NCBI GenBank assembly: GCA_046295455.1
Contig: JBKBNI010000012.1
Span: forward strand, 1 to 64,000
Length of the DNA stretch: 64,000 bases
Direction of reading: 5' to 3'
From: Thermaurantimonas sp046295455
GTDB lineage: Bacteria > Bacteroidota > Bacteroidia > Flavobacteriales > Schleiferiaceae
Part shown: positions 26,195 to 34,616 of the stretch, piece after piece
How the letters are laid out: each line of letters opens with the position of its first letter
Numbering within the stretch: the first letter of the stretch is position 1
Position numbers and translations under genes: made by a program
Notes under the pieces: generated by a model
What the model was told of the DNA's origin: nothing
What the model saw: the letters and a program-made list of their open reading frames with translations, nothing else
Database searches by the model: none

Positions 26195-27865
26195 TTAGAA
26201 TGTTTGATCCCTTTGCTTCCTGGTGTGTTTTCTTTCCGGGTTACGATGGTAAGTCTCTTTTTTGCTGTCTTCTTTGATAAAGATTTTCCGGCCGCTAAGT
26301 GTGAGCCCCTGGATGCCTTTTTGAATCCGGCGGCATACCTCTTCTGAGCATTTAAATGTCGAAAAAGACGACAGGGTCTCTACACTATTTATATCATTTT
26401 TGCTGAGATTGCCTTTTTCTTTAAGAAAGTCTTTGACATCCTGCCAATACATACCGTCCTTTATTCCAATATTGATATACCAGCGCTTAATGTCTCCGAT
26501 ACCGAATAAGGTCTCCTCAGATGATTTTCCTGATCTTTCAGGACTGATGTTTAGGTCAGGAGCATTACGGTACATTTCCAGAAGGCGGTTAAATTCCATG
26601 CTAAATATTTTTTCTACGAGTTCACGGGGATGATACTTCTCAAGCAGGTCGTCGAGAAGAGGTTTAAATTCCTCCACGGCCAAGGGATTAACCTCTTCAG
26701 TAGTGATGCGATTGATCAAATATTGCATTTGGTGCGTACACACTTCCATGCCTGACGGCACTTTGGCATACTGAATTTTTCTCTTAATTATTTTCTCAAG
26801 GGTTCTTAGTCTGTGCATTTCGTTTTTGCTGACCAATGCAATGGAAGTACCCTTTTTGCCGGCCCGGGCAGTGCGACCACTTCTGTGAGTAAATGATTCC
26901 AAATCATCCGGTAGGTGAAAGTGGATTACATGTGTGACATCTTCTACATCAATACCCCTGGCGGCTACATCTGTGGCTACCAATATGGTGATCGCTTTCT
27001 TTCGGAAAGCATTCATCATTTGTTCACGCTGAGCCTGGCTCATGTCGCCATGTAGTGATCCGGCCGGATACCCATGGTCTATGAGCTTATCAGCCACCTG
27101 TTGGGTTTCGATTTTTGTCTGACAAAAGACAATGGCATAAATGTCAGGATAGTAGTCGAGTACCCTAGTCAGTACTTTGATTCTGTCGCGTCCATCGATA
27201 AGATGATAAATGTGTTGGATATTTTCATTGACCTGACCACCACCGGCAACTGAAATTTGCTTCGGATCTTTCATGTAAGTCTTCGAGATTCTCCGGATAT
27301 CCTCCGGCATCGTAGCAGAGAAAAGCCAGGTCAGACGATCCGGGTGGGTCTGACTGAGAATAGTGTCAATGTCCTCCTTGAAGCCCATGGAAAGCATTTC
27401 ATCAGCCTCGTCCAAAACGACTATCTTTATGGTATCGAGTTGAATAATATTTCGCTCAATGAGATCAATCAGTCGTCCAGGAGTAGCTACAATGATGTCT
27501 GCCCCTTGTCTCAGCTGCCTGATTTGGACAGTCATGCTGGCTCCACCGTAAACAGGGACTATTCTTACGTCGATGTATTTCGAAAATTTTTCAAGTTCTC
27601 CGGCGATCTGAATGCAGAGTTCTCGTGTAGGTGAAAGAATCAGGGCCTGAGGCGAATTTTTTCCGGATTCGATTTTTTCGAGAATCGGAAGACCGAAGGC
27701 AGCAGTCTTACCCGTACCAGTTTGTGCAAGGGATATAATATCTGTATTCTCATGGATTAGCAATGGTATTGCCTCAGATTGCACAGGTGTGGGCTGTTTG
27801 TAACCCATCTCGGTAATAGCTCTTAAAAGGACGCTACTAAGTCCTAAAGATTCAAAAGTGTTCAT
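26195..27865 (-). CDS. DEAD-box RNA helicase with DbpA-type RNA-binding domain
   Basis: 556 residues. ATP-dependent RNA helicase with motif I AQTGTGKT (47-54), PTREL (79-83), DEAD (152-155), SAT (183-185) and HRSGRTARAG (327-336). After the two RecA domains and a linker, residues 461-532 resemble the DbpA/CsdA C-terminal RNA-binding domain, followed by a basic tail (about 534-556) that should hold RNA. Likely role: ribosome assembly or cold-adapted mRNA unwinding. DeaD/CsdA and DbpA are both possible names, so I give no symbol. Single gene. Confidence 0.92.
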   Translation of the reverse strand: MNTFESLGLSSVLLRAITEMGYKQPTPVQSEAIPLLIHENTDIISLAQTGTGKTAAFGLPILEKIESGKNSPQALILSPTRELCIQIAGELEKFSKYIDVRIVPVYGGASMTVQIRQLRQGADIIVATPGRLIDLIERNIIQLDTIKIVVLDEADEMLSMGFKEDIDTILSQTHPDRLTWLFSATMPEDIRRISKTYMKDPKQISVAGGGQVNENIQHIYHLIDGRDRIKVLTRVLDYYPDIYAIVFCQTKIETQQVADKLIDHGYPAGSLHGDMSQAQREQMMNAFRKKAITILVATDVAARGIDVEDVTHVIHFHLPDDLESFTHRSGRTARAGKKGTSIALVSKNEMHRLRTLEKIIKRKIQYAKVPSGMEVCTHQMQYLINRITTEEVNPLAVEEFKPLLDDLLEKYHPRELVEKIFSMEFNRLLEMYRNAPDLNISPERSGKSSEETLFGIGDIKRWYINIGIKDGMYWQDVKDFLKEKGNLSKNDINSVETLSSFSTFKCSEEVCRRIQKGIQGLTLSGRKIFIKEDSKKETYHRNPERKHTRKQRDQTF

Positions 27866-28125
27866 ACAATTACGAAAATGTTGATTAGTATATCGGGCAA
27901 ATCACCCGTCAACACCAGCTATGAACCCCCAGAGTAAGCTATTCTGAAAAACGTATCGGCGCAGGATAGGCAATTTGCAAACGCATGCAAAGGTAGGAAT
28001 CTGAAAGTTAGCCGATTTCTCAACGAGCTATTAAACTTCTCTTTGCAAAAAAGCCCCTCCACATCACGTTTCGGGGCTTTTCGTGTCAGATGTGTAAGCC
28101 TGACACATTTTAAACAAACCACAAC
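27866..28125. other. Intergenic stretch upstream of the helicase gene
   Basis: 260 bp. It holds the terminator at 28047-28081; the rest shows no RNA or coding signal that I can defend. Confidence 0.55.
28047..28081 (-). terminator. Intrinsic terminator for the small membrane protein gene
   Basis: AAGCCCC (28051-28057) pairs with GGGGCTT (28073-28079), with an A-run before and a T-run after, so it can act on both strands. On the minus strand it follows the gene ending at 28126. Confidence 0.75.
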
Positions 28126-28368
28126 CTACTTTTTAGTTTCATGCACATGGATGCTACGGTCTTGTTCAAGGATTAGGATTCTATCTCCTTTAACCCGCAG
28201 TGTTTTCATTTTTTTGTTTGATATGATGTACGCAATGCTGTCGTTGTCACTTTCTTGATTGGTGATTTTTTTTGTTTGCTCGCCTCGATTGGATGAGTCG
28301 ATGACAAATCCAAGAACTATGGAAACCACTGCAATAATTCCCTTAATGAGAAACCACATTTTATCCAT
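28126..28368 (-). CDS. Small single-pass membrane protein of unknown function
   Basis: 80 residues from ATG 28368; the frame can be extended to 28425, but that adds a poor leader. One N-terminal hydrophobic helix (MWFLIKGIIAVVSIVLGFVI) is followed by a polar region and a C-terminal part with a beta-like pattern (TLRVKGDRILILEQDRSIHV). It should sit in the inner membrane with a soluble tail; which side the tail faces is not determinable. A clear terminator follows at 28047-28081. Not recognised; small size lowers confidence. Confidence 0.55.
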   Translation of the reverse strand: MDKMWFLIKGIIAVVSIVLGFVIDSSNRGEQTKKITNQESDNDSIAYIISNKKMKTLRVKGDRILILEQDRSIHVHETKK

Positions 28369-28472
28369 TGTCTTTATTTTTACACATACAAAAAAATAAG
28401 CGTAAAAACGAAAAATAAATACCAACTTTCGGGTATTTTTTTAGTTACATTCTAAATCAAATATTCAAAAAA

Positions 28473-28480
28473 TAAATTTG
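28473..28480 (+). promoter_or_regulatory. -7 element of the queG promoter (candidate)
   Basis: TAAATTTG matches TAnnTTTG exactly and lies 17 bp before the GTG start. No clear -33 TTTG is visible at the usual distance. Confidence 0.45.
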
Positions 28481-28497
28481 TTTAAACTGTACAATAA

Positions 28498-29424
28498 GTG
28501 AAATACAGTAAAAATATTAAGGATTTTATTAAGTTTCAAGCAAAACAACAGGGTTTTACCAATGTCTGTTTTGCAAAGGCTACTTTTTTGGAAAAGGAAG
28601 CCCCCTTACTCGAGAAATGGCTGAGAGCCGGATATCATGGTCAAATGCTCTGGATGGAAAATCATTTTGACAAACGACTGGATCCGAGACTCTTGCTGGA
28701 GGAATGCAAGACGGTAGTCATCTTTTCTCATAACTACTATCCGGCTGAATCATTATCTATGGAAAAATACAAGATTTCCAGATATGCTTACGGCGAGGAT
28801 TATCATCGGGTTTTGAGAGACAAACTCAATACGCTAATGACCTTGGTGAAGGAGAAATTTGGAGATTTGAACTACAGGATTTTTGTGGATTCAGGCCCAG
28901 TGATGGAGCGCGTCTGGGCTGAACGATCCGGCATAGGCTGGGTTGGAAAGCATTCCCTTCTATTGACAAAAAGTCAGGGATCCTTCTATTTTCTGGCGAC
29001 ACTGCTCATGGATGTAGCCTTGGAGGAGGACCCCCCGGTCACAGATCACTGTGGTACATGCACCCGCTGCATTGATTCATGCCCGACAGATGCCATTATT
29101 GAACCTTACGTGGTGGACAGCAACCGGTGTATCTCATATTTAACCATTGAATATAGGAATGAACTGCCAATCGAACTCAAAGACCATATGGAGGGCTGGA
29201 TTTTTGGTTGTGATATATGTCAGGAAGTGTGTCCTTGGAACCGGTTTTCACATGCGCATTCAGAACCCCGTTTTGAGCCCTCTGAACAACTGAAAAGTGC
29301 AACCGACGAACTGTTGGAAAACATGGAAACAGAACTTTTTAATCAGCTTTTTTCAAAATCGGCAGTCAAGCGAACCAAATTTCAGGGATTCAGGCGAAAC
29401 ATTGAATTTATAAAATGTCCATAG
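28498..29424 (+). CDS. queG: Epoxyqueuosine reductase
   Basis: Reduces epoxyqueuosine to queuosine in tRNA, using cobalamin and two [4Fe-4S] clusters. 308 residues. The N-terminal cobalamin-binding part includes RIFVDSGPVMERVWAERSGI; cluster ligands are CGTCTRCIDSCP (C185, C188, C191, C195) and the downstream CDICQEVCPW. Start is GTG 28498, the first plausible codon and well placed after the -7 element. Single gene; a short ORF overlaps its last codons. Confidence 0.95.
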   Translation: MKYSKNIKDFIKFQAKQQGFTNVCFAKATFLEKEAPLLEKWLRAGYHGQMLWMENHFDKRLDPRLLLEECKTVVIFSHNYYPAESLSMEKYKISRYAYGEDYHRVLRDKLNTLMTLVKEKFGDLNYRIFVDSGPVMERVWAERSGIGWVGKHSLLLTKSQGSFYFLATLLMDVALEEDPPVTDHCGTCTRCIDSCPTDAIIEPYVVDSNRCISYLTIEYRNELPIELKDHMEGWIFGCDICQEVCPWNRFSHAHSEPRFEPSEQLKSATDELLENMETELFNQLFSKSAVKRTKFQGFRRNIEFIKCP

Positions 29425-29594
29425 ATTCTACCTACTGCAATTTAAGGATGCGTGATTCTTTGCGTTATGTTTTCCAAAGTATATCTAAAAGGGTTGGAAT
29501 GGAAGCTGACTCCTTTCGGCTTTTGAGTGGATTTATGAATTTGGAAAAATCTTCCGACGTCCTGATTCTCAAAGCTGAAGCGGAGCGGATATAG
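29415..29594 (+). CDS. Candidate 59-aa small protein overlapping the queG end
   Basis: An ATG at 29415 overlaps the last ten bases of queG in another frame and opens 59 codons, ending at TAG 29592. The product is MSIDSTYCNLRMRDSLRYVF followed by a mixed polar helix-like part (KAEAERI at the end); no signal peptide, membrane segment or known domain. The overlap would allow translational coupling to queG. Nothing else supports it, and an open frame of this length can arise by chance, so it is listed as low confidence. The rest of the gap to 29705 shows nothing. Confidence 0.22.
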   Translation: MSIDSTYCNLRMRDSLRYVFQSISKRVGMEADSFRLLSGFMNLEKSSDVLILKAEAERI

Positions 29595-29705
29595 CGCTTG
29601 CTAATCCTGGGTTTTGTGCATTATTTATCCTATCCGGTCTGTACGGTCCCTTAGGAAGATCTTTTTAAGTCTTCGATGTTTCCGGCGGCCAGGGGTGTGG
29701 ACACG

Positions 29706-31025
29706 TCAGACCACGCCGATACCGTAGTATGTAAATCCTTGCTCCCGAAGTTCTCGTCGGTCGTAAATGTTGCGTCCATCGAAAATTACAGGTTCTTTCA
29801 AAAGTTTTTTGATGACTTTGAAACTGGGAGCCCGAAATGCTGTCCATTCTGTGACAAGGATCATGGCATCTGCATCCGTCAGAGCCTCATATTCATCTTT
29901 TGCATATTCAATGGAATCACCTAGGTAATGCTTTTTTGCCTCGTTCATGGCCACCGGGTCGTAGGCAGAGACTTGGGCTCCGTGTTTGAGTAATTTCTCA
30001 ATTAAAACCAATGACGGGGCCTCGCGCATATCGTCGGTATTGGGCTTAAACGACAGTCCCCAGAGAGCGAATTTTTTCCCTTCAATGGCTCCATTAAAGT
30101 GTTTGATTATTTTTTCAAACATTTTTTCTTTTTGTGCCTCGTTGATTTCTTCTACGGCCTCAAGTATTTTAAGTTTATAGCCCAGCTCTTTACCTGTTTT
30201 AATTAGGGCTTTTACATCTTTGGGAAAGCATGAACCGCCATATCCGATGCCGCTGTAGAGAAATTTGGGACCGATTCGGGGGTCGGTACCTATGCCTTTG
30301 CGCACCATATTTATGTCTGCGCCAGTAAGTTCGCATAGATTGGCAATATCGTTCATAAAGCTGATCCGAGTAGCAAGCATCGCATTAGCGGCATATTTGG
30401 TCATTTCCGCGGATGGAATATCCATGAAGATGACAGGGTGGCCGTTGAGGGTAAAGGGTTTATAAAGTTTGCTCAGAATTTCCTGAGCGCGGTCGCTTTC
30501 CGTTCCTACCACGATGCGGTCGGGACGCATAAAGTCTTCAATGGCAGCGCCTTCCTTGAGAAATTCGGGATTTGAAGCCACATCGAAGGGTATGTCGACG
30601 CCTCGGGATGCAAGTGCATCGGCCACGGCTTTTTTTACCCTTTTGGCAGTACCCACCGGTACGGTGCTTTTGGTTACAATGACGAGATAGTCTTTCATCG
30701 TGCACCCGATTTCGTCAGCTACGGCAAGGACGTATTTGAGATCGGCACTTCCGTCTTCTCCGGGAGGAGTTCCGACGGCGATGAAGACGACTTCGGCACC
30801 ATCGATGGATTCTGCAAGCTTGGTGGTAAACAGAAGACGTTCACGGCGATAATTTCGAATGACCATTTCTTCCAGACCGGGTTCGAAAATGGGCATAACG
30901 CCATTTTTTAGGCCTTCAATTTTTTCTTTGTTTACATCTACGCAGGTCACTTCCATACCGACTTCGGCCAGACAAGTACCGGTCACCAGGCCTACATAGC
31001 CGGTGCCTACTACGGATATTTTCAT
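29706..31025 (-). CDS. ugd: UDP-glucose 6-dehydrogenase (UDP-glucose/GDP-mannose dehydrogenase family)
   Basis: Oxidises UDP-glucose to UDP-glucuronate in two NAD-dependent steps. 439 residues: Rossmann start ISVVGTGYVGLVTG, FIAVGTPPGEDGSADL, K/E motif NPEFLKEGAAIEDF, and the catalytic cysteine C266 in GYGGSCFPKD. It follows the aminotransferase gene with a 4-base overlap (31022-31025), so the two are translated together, consistent with nucleotide-sugar synthesis. A UDP-GlcNAc 6-dehydrogenase activity cannot be excluded. Confidence 0.93.
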   Translation of the reverse strand: MKISVVGTGYVGLVTGTCLAEVGMEVTCVDVNKEKIEGLKNGVMPIFEPGLEEMVIRNYRRERLLFTTKLAESIDGAEVVFIAVGTPPGEDGSADLKYVLAVADEIGCTMKDYLVIVTKSTVPVGTAKRVKKAVADALASRGVDIPFDVASNPEFLKEGAAIEDFMRPDRIVVGTESDRAQEILSKLYKPFTLNGHPVIFMDIPSAEMTKYAANAMLATRISFMNDIANLCELTGADINMVRKGIGTDPRIGPKFLYSGIGYGGSCFPKDVKALIKTGKELGYKLKILEAVEEINEAQKEKMFEKIIKHFNGAIEGKKFALWGLSFKPNTDDMREAPSLVLIEKLLKHGAQVSAYDPVAMNEAKKHYLGDSIEYAKDEYEALTDADAMILVTEWTAFRAPSFKVIKKLLKEPVIFDGRNIYDRRELREQGFTYYGIGVV

Positions 31026-32164
31026 ACTTTGTATTGATTTAAGTAGTTTAAAACGTGTGAAATGATATAATCTTGTTGTTCTTCTGACAGCTCCGTATGC
31101 ATGGGCAGAGAAATGACGGACTTTGTAAGACGCTCCGCCACGGGAAAATCTCCTGTTTGATATCGTTCGCTCTGATATGCTTTTTGTTGGTGAAGGGGAA
31201 CAGGATAGTATATCATCGCCGGAATCTGATGGTCAGCCAGATATTTTTTTAGTCCGTCCCGATCTACCTTGGGGTCTAAGGTCAAGGTATATTGGTGAAA
31301 GACATGGGTGGAGTTTGGCACCTTGCTGGGGATCTTTAGCAAGGGGTGGCCTGCTAATGCCCGGTCATAGTATTCAGCTGCTTGCTGGCGAGCCCGGGTA
31401 TAATCGTCGATCCTTGGCAATTTAATGTTTAGAATAGCGGCCTGAATGGTGTCAAGACGGCTGTTTACACCAATGATATCATGATAATACTGCACACTCT
31501 GCCCGTGATTGGCAATCATGCGAAGCTTTTCTGCCAATGCGTCGTCGTTGGTAAAAACTGCACCACCATCACCGTAACATCCTAGATTCTTTGACGGAAA
31601 AAAAGACGTACAACCTATATGACCGATGGTGCCGGCTTTCATCACACGTCCGTCGCTGAAGTAATAATCAGCATTGATGGCCTGGGCTGTATCTTCAATG
31701 ACATATAGCCCGTGGCGGTCAGCTATGTCTAAGATGCGCTCCATATCCGCGCATTGGCCAAACAAATGGACCGGCACAATGGCTTTTGTGCGATTGGTTA
31801 TGGCTTTTTCGATCTTATCAGGATCGATCAGAAAAGAATCTTCATCCACATCCACCAAAACAGGAGTCAGTTTAAGTAAGGCAATAACCTCTGCTGTAGC
31901 TACATAGGTAAATGTAGCTGTAATGACTTCATCACCCGGCTGAAGGTCAAGGGCCATCATTGCTAACTGAAGTGCATCTGTCCCATTGGCACAGGGAATC
32001 ACATGCCGAACTCCAAGGTGCTTTTCGAGATTTTCTTTAAACTGCCGGACTGCGGGGCCATTGATAAACGCGGTGCTTTTTAATACATCGTCGATTGCTG
32101 AATTGATCTCAGCCTTGATGTGTTCGTATTGAGTGGCTAAATCCACCATTCGTATTTCTTTCAT
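31022..32164 (-). CDS. DegT/DnrJ/EryC1/StrS-family sugar aminotransferase
   Basis: 380 residues from ATG 32164; the longer reading to 32212 has an implausible N terminus. PLP-dependent enzyme with VIPCANGTDALQLAM, IEDTAQAINADY and the internal aldimine lysine K192 in FFPSKNLGCYGDGG. The opening MVDLATQYEHIKAEINSAID resembles WbpE-type enzymes that aminate a 3-keto UDP-hexuronate. With ugd (4-base overlap) it suggests synthesis of an amino sugar for cell-surface glycan, but no glycosyltransferase lies nearby. Substrate is inferred. Confidence 0.9.
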   Translation of the reverse strand: MKEIRMVDLATQYEHIKAEINSAIDDVLKSTAFINGPAVRQFKENLEKHLGVRHVIPCANGTDALQLAMMALDLQPGDEVITATFTYVATAEVIALLKLTPVLVDVDEDSFLIDPDKIEKAITNRTKAIVPVHLFGQCADMERILDIADRHGLYVIEDTAQAINADYYFSDGRVMKAGTIGHIGCTSFFPSKNLGCYGDGGAVFTNDDALAEKLRMIANHGQSVQYYHDIIGVNSRLDTIQAAILNIKLPRIDDYTRARQQAAEYYDRALAGHPLLKIPSKVPNSTHVFHQYTLTLDPKVDRDGLKKYLADHQIPAMIYYPVPLHQQKAYQSERYQTGDFPVAERLTKSVISLPMHTELSEEQQDYIISHVLNYLNQYKV

Positions 32165-32229
32165 CTTCAGTATCCAAAAAAACCAAAACAGCGACAAAAG
32201 TAAGGGAAGCATTCATTCGCCATGTTTAA

Positions 32230-32237
32230 TATATTTG
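32230..32237 (+). promoter_or_regulatory. -7 element before the 256-aa outer-membrane protein gene
   Basis: TATATTTG matches TAnnTTTG; the start codon is 38 bp downstream. No good -33 element is visible. Confidence 0.4.
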
Positions 32238-32274
32238 TTTTTTATCATAAAAGCAGCCGAATTTTTTAATAGAA

Positions 32275-33045
32275 ATGCGAATTGTTTTAGCAGTGGTGTG
32301 TATGTGCGCTTCAATCTTATTTACACATGCACAGTTTAGAGTCAAGTCCGATACCCTTGGTGGTTTTTTTATTCCTGTAAATCTTGGTTTCTCCATACCT
32401 TCTGATGAGTTATCAGAGCGTTTCGGTCATAGCTACCGGGCGGGCACGGGCTGTTTCTTTCGCACCTTCAGCGGTTGGACTTTTGGAGTGGAGGGAGATT
32501 TTTGGTTTGGCGAACGGGTACTGACACGGGACAAAATTTTAAAATCCGTCTCAAACGAACAGGGAGTATTATTGGATCATCTGGGCCTTGAGGCCAATCT
32601 GATGACCTTTCAGAGGGGTTGGATTGGTTCGGCATTTCTTGGCAAATTGCTCCCCATCTTGAATCACAATCCCAACTCCGGAGTACTGATTACACTTGGA
32701 GGAGGATATATCCAGCATCGGATACGTCTTGAGAGCGGTCATCAGCAGTCCATCATATACCAGATTGAAAATGAATACCAAAGGGGATATGACCGCCTTA
32801 ATATCGGTTGGCAAGGCCGAATCTATGTTGGGTATCTGCACGCGGGGAATTTTCAGACGTATAATTTCATGGTTGGTATCGAGCATCTGCTTGGGCGCAC
32901 GATAAGTGTCAGAGGATTTGATTATGCTGCGGGACAGGCAGATGAAAACACTCTTGTAAATGGCTTAACGACATTGAAAATTAGCTGGTTTTTTAGTATG
33001 TACAAAGAGCGTATCACTCGTGACAAGAAGTATTTTTACTATTAG
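32275..33045 (+). CDS. Predicted outer-membrane protein of unknown function
   Basis: 256 residues, beginning with a signal peptide (MRIVLAVVCMCASILFTHAQ). The mature part has short alternating strands rich in Gly and aromatic residues (FFIPVNLGFSIPS, GWTFGVEGDFWFGE, YNFMVGIEHLLGR), which suits a small beta-barrel, but the last residues (KKYFYY) are charged and aromatic. Function unrecognised. Divergent from the aminotransferase gene, with a candidate promoter between them; no clear terminator. Confidence 0.7.
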   Translation: MRIVLAVVCMCASILFTHAQFRVKSDTLGGFFIPVNLGFSIPSDELSERFGHSYRAGTGCFFRTFSGWTFGVEGDFWFGERVLTRDKILKSVSNEQGVLLDHLGLEANLMTFQRGWIGSAFLGKLLPILNHNPNSGVLITLGGGYIQHRIRLESGHQQSIIYQIENEYQRGYDRLNIGWQGRIYVGYLHAGNFQTYNFMVGIEHLLGRTISVRGFDYAAGQADENTLVNGLTTLKISWFFSMYKERITRDKKYFYY

Positions 33046-33206
33046 ACCAAAAAGATATGAGCCGAATCTATTTTGCTGAATGATGGGAATACACCAGGTT
33101 AGCCAAAAAGATGTCACTTTTTGGTGAATTGATTTTTAAAACTTTAGACACACGATCCCGGTTGAGTTTCGTAGATCATACATTCGCTTTCAGATTAGTG
33201 CAAAAT

Positions 33207-33581
33207 ATGCGTATTGATAAATTTTTGTGGTGTGTTCGCTTGTTTAAAACACGGTCATTGGCTACTGAGGCGTGTAATTCAGGTAAAATTTTCGTCGATA
33301 ATCAGCCGGTAAAAGCATCCAGAGAAATTAAACCGGGGATTGAATTTTCCCTCCGAAGGGGTGGCATTACATTTACGTATGAGATTAAGGATATTCCTAA
33401 TTCACGGGTCGGTGCTCCATTGGTCAAAAATTATCTTACGGATAAGACCCCCGCTGATGAACTTCAGAAACTGGAACTGATCCAACTGGCTAAATCGTAC
33501 TCCAGACCAAGGGGGGTTGGTCGGCCTACCAAAAAGGAGCGTCGGGATATTGAGTCATTTTTTGACGAAGACGGATTGTAA
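33207..33581 (+). CDS. hslR: S4-domain RNA-binding protein, Hsp15 family
   Basis: 124 residues from ATG 33207; the open frame reaches back to 33111, but homologues start near MRIDKFLW. The S4 fold is at 1-60 (MRIDKFLWCVRLFKTRSLAT, SGKIFVDNQPVKAS), followed by a C-terminal helix ending RGVGRPTKKERRDIESFF, typical of Hsp15. Hsp15 binds free 50S subunits carrying nascent chains and helps rescue stalled ribosomes after heat shock. Its stop lies inside the hemH 3' end: the convergent genes overlap by 27 bp. Confidence 0.85.
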   Translation: MRIDKFLWCVRLFKTRSLATEACNSGKIFVDNQPVKASREIKPGIEFSLRRGGITFTYEIKDIPNSRVGAPLVKNYLTDKTPADELQKLELIQLAKSYSRPRGVGRPTKKERRDIESFFDEDGL

Positions 33582-34592
33582 GGCTTCCTCCGTGAGACGG
33601 AGGATCGCATCGACCCAAAAGTCACTGACATTCAGACACGGTACCCTTCTAAACTCTGCGCCACCGTTTTTTAAAAACAATTCCTTGCCCTCGTCATCGA
33701 GTTCTTCAATGGTTTCGAGGCAATCTGCTACAAAGGCGGGACTTACTACTACCAGCTTTTTTACGCCCTCGGCCGGAAGATTTTTGAATCGTTCTGCCGT
33801 GTAGGGCTGAAGCCATTTATCGGAACCAAGTCGTGACTGAAATGAGAAACTGAACTTGTTTTTAGGTATTTCTAGTATTTCAGCGACTTTTTCGGTGGTT
33901 TCTTTTACATGGTGCCTGTAGCAGAATTCGTGTGCGGGCGACGACACTGAACAGCAGTCTTTTACCCTGTTACAGTGCGTGCCTGTGATGTCACCCTTCA
34001 AAATATGTCGAACTGGCACTCCGTGATATGTAAAGAGTAGATGATCGTATGGGTCTACCAAAAATGGCCGGATGGATTCAGCAAGCGCATTCAGGTAGGC
34101 TGGATGATTGTAAAAAGGAGGAACCGTGACCAGCTTAAACGGATAATTGCCGTTTGAATAGGCTGATTTAACGTGTTCTACGGCTGTTTCGTAGCTGCTC
34201 ATGGCATAGTGCGGATACAGCGGAAACATGACCAGGATATCTAGGTCAGGAAGATTTTCAGAGATTTTTTTGAGCACAGCGACAGGCGATGGATTGGCGT
34301 ATCGCATACAATAGTATGCCGGAAGCTCTGATTTACGGGAGATGAGTTTAGTGAGATTTTCGGTGATTGTAATCAGAGGGGCGCCTTCATCTGTCCAAAT
34401 GCGAGCGTACTTAGCCGCACTTTTAGGTGCTCTGAGTGGAGAAATGATACCTTTTACCAGTAGCGTTCGCCAGAATTTTGGCAGGTCGATAACCCTCTCA
34501 TCCATCAAAAATTCATTGAGATAAGCCCGGACGTCAGATCTAGCCGGTGAGTCGGGAGAGCCAAGATTTACAAGAAGCAGAGCTGTTTTCAA
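33555..34592 (-). CDS. hemH: Ferrochelatase
   Basis: Inserts Fe2+ into porphyrin in the last steps of haem synthesis. 345 residues: start LLLVNLGSPDSP, MRYANPSP, FPLYPHYAMSSYETAVEHV, the metal-inserting H190 in FTYHGVP and a C-terminal VSPAFVADCLETIEEL. Four internal cysteines (C207, C213, C214, C224) lie in a loop; some bacterial ferrochelatases hold a [2Fe-2S] cluster with internal Cys, so this is possible but unproven. It follows tyrS by 24 bp on the minus strand, an unexpected pairing that probably reflects one transcript. Supplies haem for the cbb3 oxidase. Confidence 0.94.
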   Translation of the reverse strand: MKTALLLVNLGSPDSPARSDVRAYLNEFLMDERVIDLPKFWRTLLVKGIISPLRAPKSAAKYARIWTDEGAPLITITENLTKLISRKSELPAYYCMRYANPSPVAVLKKISENLPDLDILVMFPLYPHYAMSSYETAVEHVKSAYSNGNYPFKLVTVPPFYNHPAYLNALAESIRPFLVDPYDHLLFTYHGVPVRHILKGDITGTHCNRVKDCCSVSSPAHEFCYRHHVKETTEKVAEILEIPKNKFSFSFQSRLGSDKWLQPYTAERFKNLPAEGVKKLVVVSPAFVADCLETIEELDDEGKELFLKNGGAEFRRVPCLNVSDFWVDAILRLTEEALQSVFVKK

Positions 34593-34616
34593 CGAAAAAA
34601 TTATTTTAGTGAAAAA

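Noticed and set aside
33103..33124. Eight-base A/T hairpin (CCAAAAAG/CTTTTTGG) after the 256-aa outer-membrane protein gene
   Set aside because: Weak stem without a following T run; not convincing as a terminator.
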